This document shows, one piece after another, positions 5,441 through 6,143 of a stretch of 6,143 bases of DNA; positions within the stretch are counted from its first letter, which is position 1; every line of letters begins with the position of its first letter. The stretch is from contig JAFYMQ010000094.1 of assembly GCA_017556565.1 (NCBI GenBank), positions 1 to 6,143 on the forward strand, read 5' to 3'. This DNA is from Clostridia bacterium (GTDB lineage Bacteria; Bacillota; Clostridia; Oscillospirales; Butyricicoccaceae). The notes below the pieces were generated by a model that saw only the letters and a program-made list of their open reading frames with translations, had not been told where the DNA came from and did no database searches. The translations under genes were made by a program, and so were the position numbers.

Positions 5441-6143
5441 TTACTTAGCGATGGTCATGTAGGACTCGCCGAAGCCCCAGCCAACGATGTAGCCGCCTGC
5501 GGGCAGGGTGATCTTCTCGTTGAACAGAACCTTGTTGGGACGCTCATAGAGAGGAATGTTGACCAGCTCGTCCAGCAGCATCTTTTCCATATCCATGCAC
5601 AGAGCGATAACCTTATCGTTATCAGCTTCCAGATCGTAGCTCATAGCCTCTGCGTACTTATCATCAAATACGGGGTTTGCATAGCAGAATCTGGGAGGAG
5701 TATAGTCGGAGCGGTAGTAGTTGAATGTTGCACGAGGATCGTTTGCGGAGGGCAGCAGAGAGCCCAGAGCGGTATCATAAGCGGTGGGATTCTCGGGATT
5801 CCAACGACGCAGGGTTGTAGCCTGAGAGGATGGAACCTGCTGCATCTTTGCAACGACCTTGCCGCCGAATACGTCTTCGTACTGCTTCATAGCGATTTCA
5901 GCAGCGCCCTTGATGTGGGTTGCGGTCTCGGAGATCAGGATGCGCATTTCGTTGGTGGTGATGCCAGCCTTCTCGTATGCCTTGTCCAGATACTCGTTAG
6001 CCTTTACGGGATCAAAGATCTTGTCGCCATCGGGAACATAAGTATTGGGGAGTTCAACGAAAGCTGTACCAACAGCGGGGTTGCCGACAACAGCCTTACG
6101 GACAAGACGGGAAGCGGTGTGAACGCCCAGAGTCTCAGCGATC
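5441..6143 (-). CDS. ABC-transporter substrate-binding protein, family 5 (oligopeptide/dipeptide type), C-terminal part
   Basis: Minus-strand frame open from the right edge (first whole codon ends at 6142) to the TAA at 5441-5443, giving the last 233 residues. The N-terminus, including any lipoprotein signal, is outside the window. The in-frame ATG at 5947 is internal, not a start, because family sequence continues upstream of it (LVRKAVVGN, and FDPVKANEYLDKAYEKAG). Typical late-domain family 5 features follow in order: an IAMKQYEDVFGGKV segment (the usual alternative-ligand lobe strand), YDTALGSLLPSANDPRATFNYY, NPVFDDKYAEAMSYD, then DMEKMLLDELVNIPLYERP, and the C-terminal hinge return near GWGFGESYMTIAK. 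Such proteins capture peptides, and some relatives bind nickel, sugars or agrocinopine opines, outside the membrane for an importer whose other genes would lie beyond 6143. Isoleucine codons are ATC or ATT with no ATA, suggesting high expression. It is convergent with glpK. Confidence 0.9.
   Translation of the reverse strand, partial: IAETLGVHTASRLVRKAVVGNPAVGTAFVELPNTYVPDGDKIFDPVKANEYLDKAYEKAGITTNEMRILISETATHIKGAAEIAMKQYEDVFGGKVVAKMQQVPSSQATTLRRWNPENPTAYDTALGSLLPSANDPRATFNYYRSDYTPPRFCYANPVFDDKYAEAMSYDLEADNDKVIALCMDMEKMLLDELVNIPLYERPNKVLFNEKITLPAGGYIVGWGFGESYMTIAK

Noticed and set aside
5229..5462. A 77-codon plus-strand open frame in the glpK/binding-protein gap
   Set aside because: It begins inside one terminator hairpin, runs through the GC-rich element and a second hairpin, and ends inside the binding-protein gene. 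It has no Shine-Dalgarno and no recognisable sequence.
5441..5947. Treating the binding protein as a complete 168-residue gene starting at 5947
   Set aside because: The same frame stays open to the right edge and encodes further family 5 sequence, so the ATG at 5947 is internal and the gene is partial.

Overview
The window looks like chromosomal DNA from an anaerobic, intermediate-G+C Firmicute. A gut Oscillospirales (Ruminococcaceae-like) clostridium is my best guess. That guess rests on the clostridial form of glycerol kinase (start of the ATP motif reads [14 protein letters not shown]), the AGGAG-type ribosome binding sites, the SdpR/SdpI-type pair and a GC-rich intergenic element of a kind I associate with gut clostridia. 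I see no rRNA, tRNA, insertion sequence, CRISPR array or phage gene.

Layout. (1) Positions 1-1248, minus strand: a two-gene operon of an ArsR/SdpR-type autorepressor and an SdpI-type multi-pass membrane protein. The genes overlap by 14 bases, and the second runs off the left edge. They are read from a strong promoter with a perfect 9-bp inverted-repeat operator over the predicted transcription start. (2) 1298-2185, minus strand: a LysR-type regulator. Its terminator hairpin physically contains the -35 box of the sdpR-type promoter. (3) 2295-3536, plus strand, divergent from lysR: an NAD(P)-dependent octopine/nopaline (opine) dehydrogenase family protein. It has a clear promoter with a dyad symmetry spanning it, and codon use suggesting high expression. 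A terminator follows. (4) 3688-5184, plus strand: a complete glycerol kinase (glpK) with its own promoter and no glpF or glpD beside it. (5) 5185-5440: a convergent intergenic region with three hairpins. (6) 5441 to the right edge, minus strand: the C-terminal part of a family 5 (peptide/dipeptide/opine-type) ABC-transporter substrate-binding protein.

How the parts may work together. The SdpR/SdpI pair is a self-contained sensing or immunity unit; no toxin gene is visible. The LysR protein most likely controls the divergent dehydrogenase, whose substrate cannot be read from the sequence. Glycerol kinase feeds glycerol 3-phosphate to lipid synthesis or glycolysis and looks independently transcribed. 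The clearest noteworthy points are the promoter nested in a terminator, the extended SdpI with an extra membrane segment and a possible PH-like tail, the long and codon-optimised opine dehydrogenase homologue, and a glycerol kinase that seems to lack the regulatory histidine loop of PTS-controlled Firmicutes. I did not find evidence of a wholly new multi-gene system.
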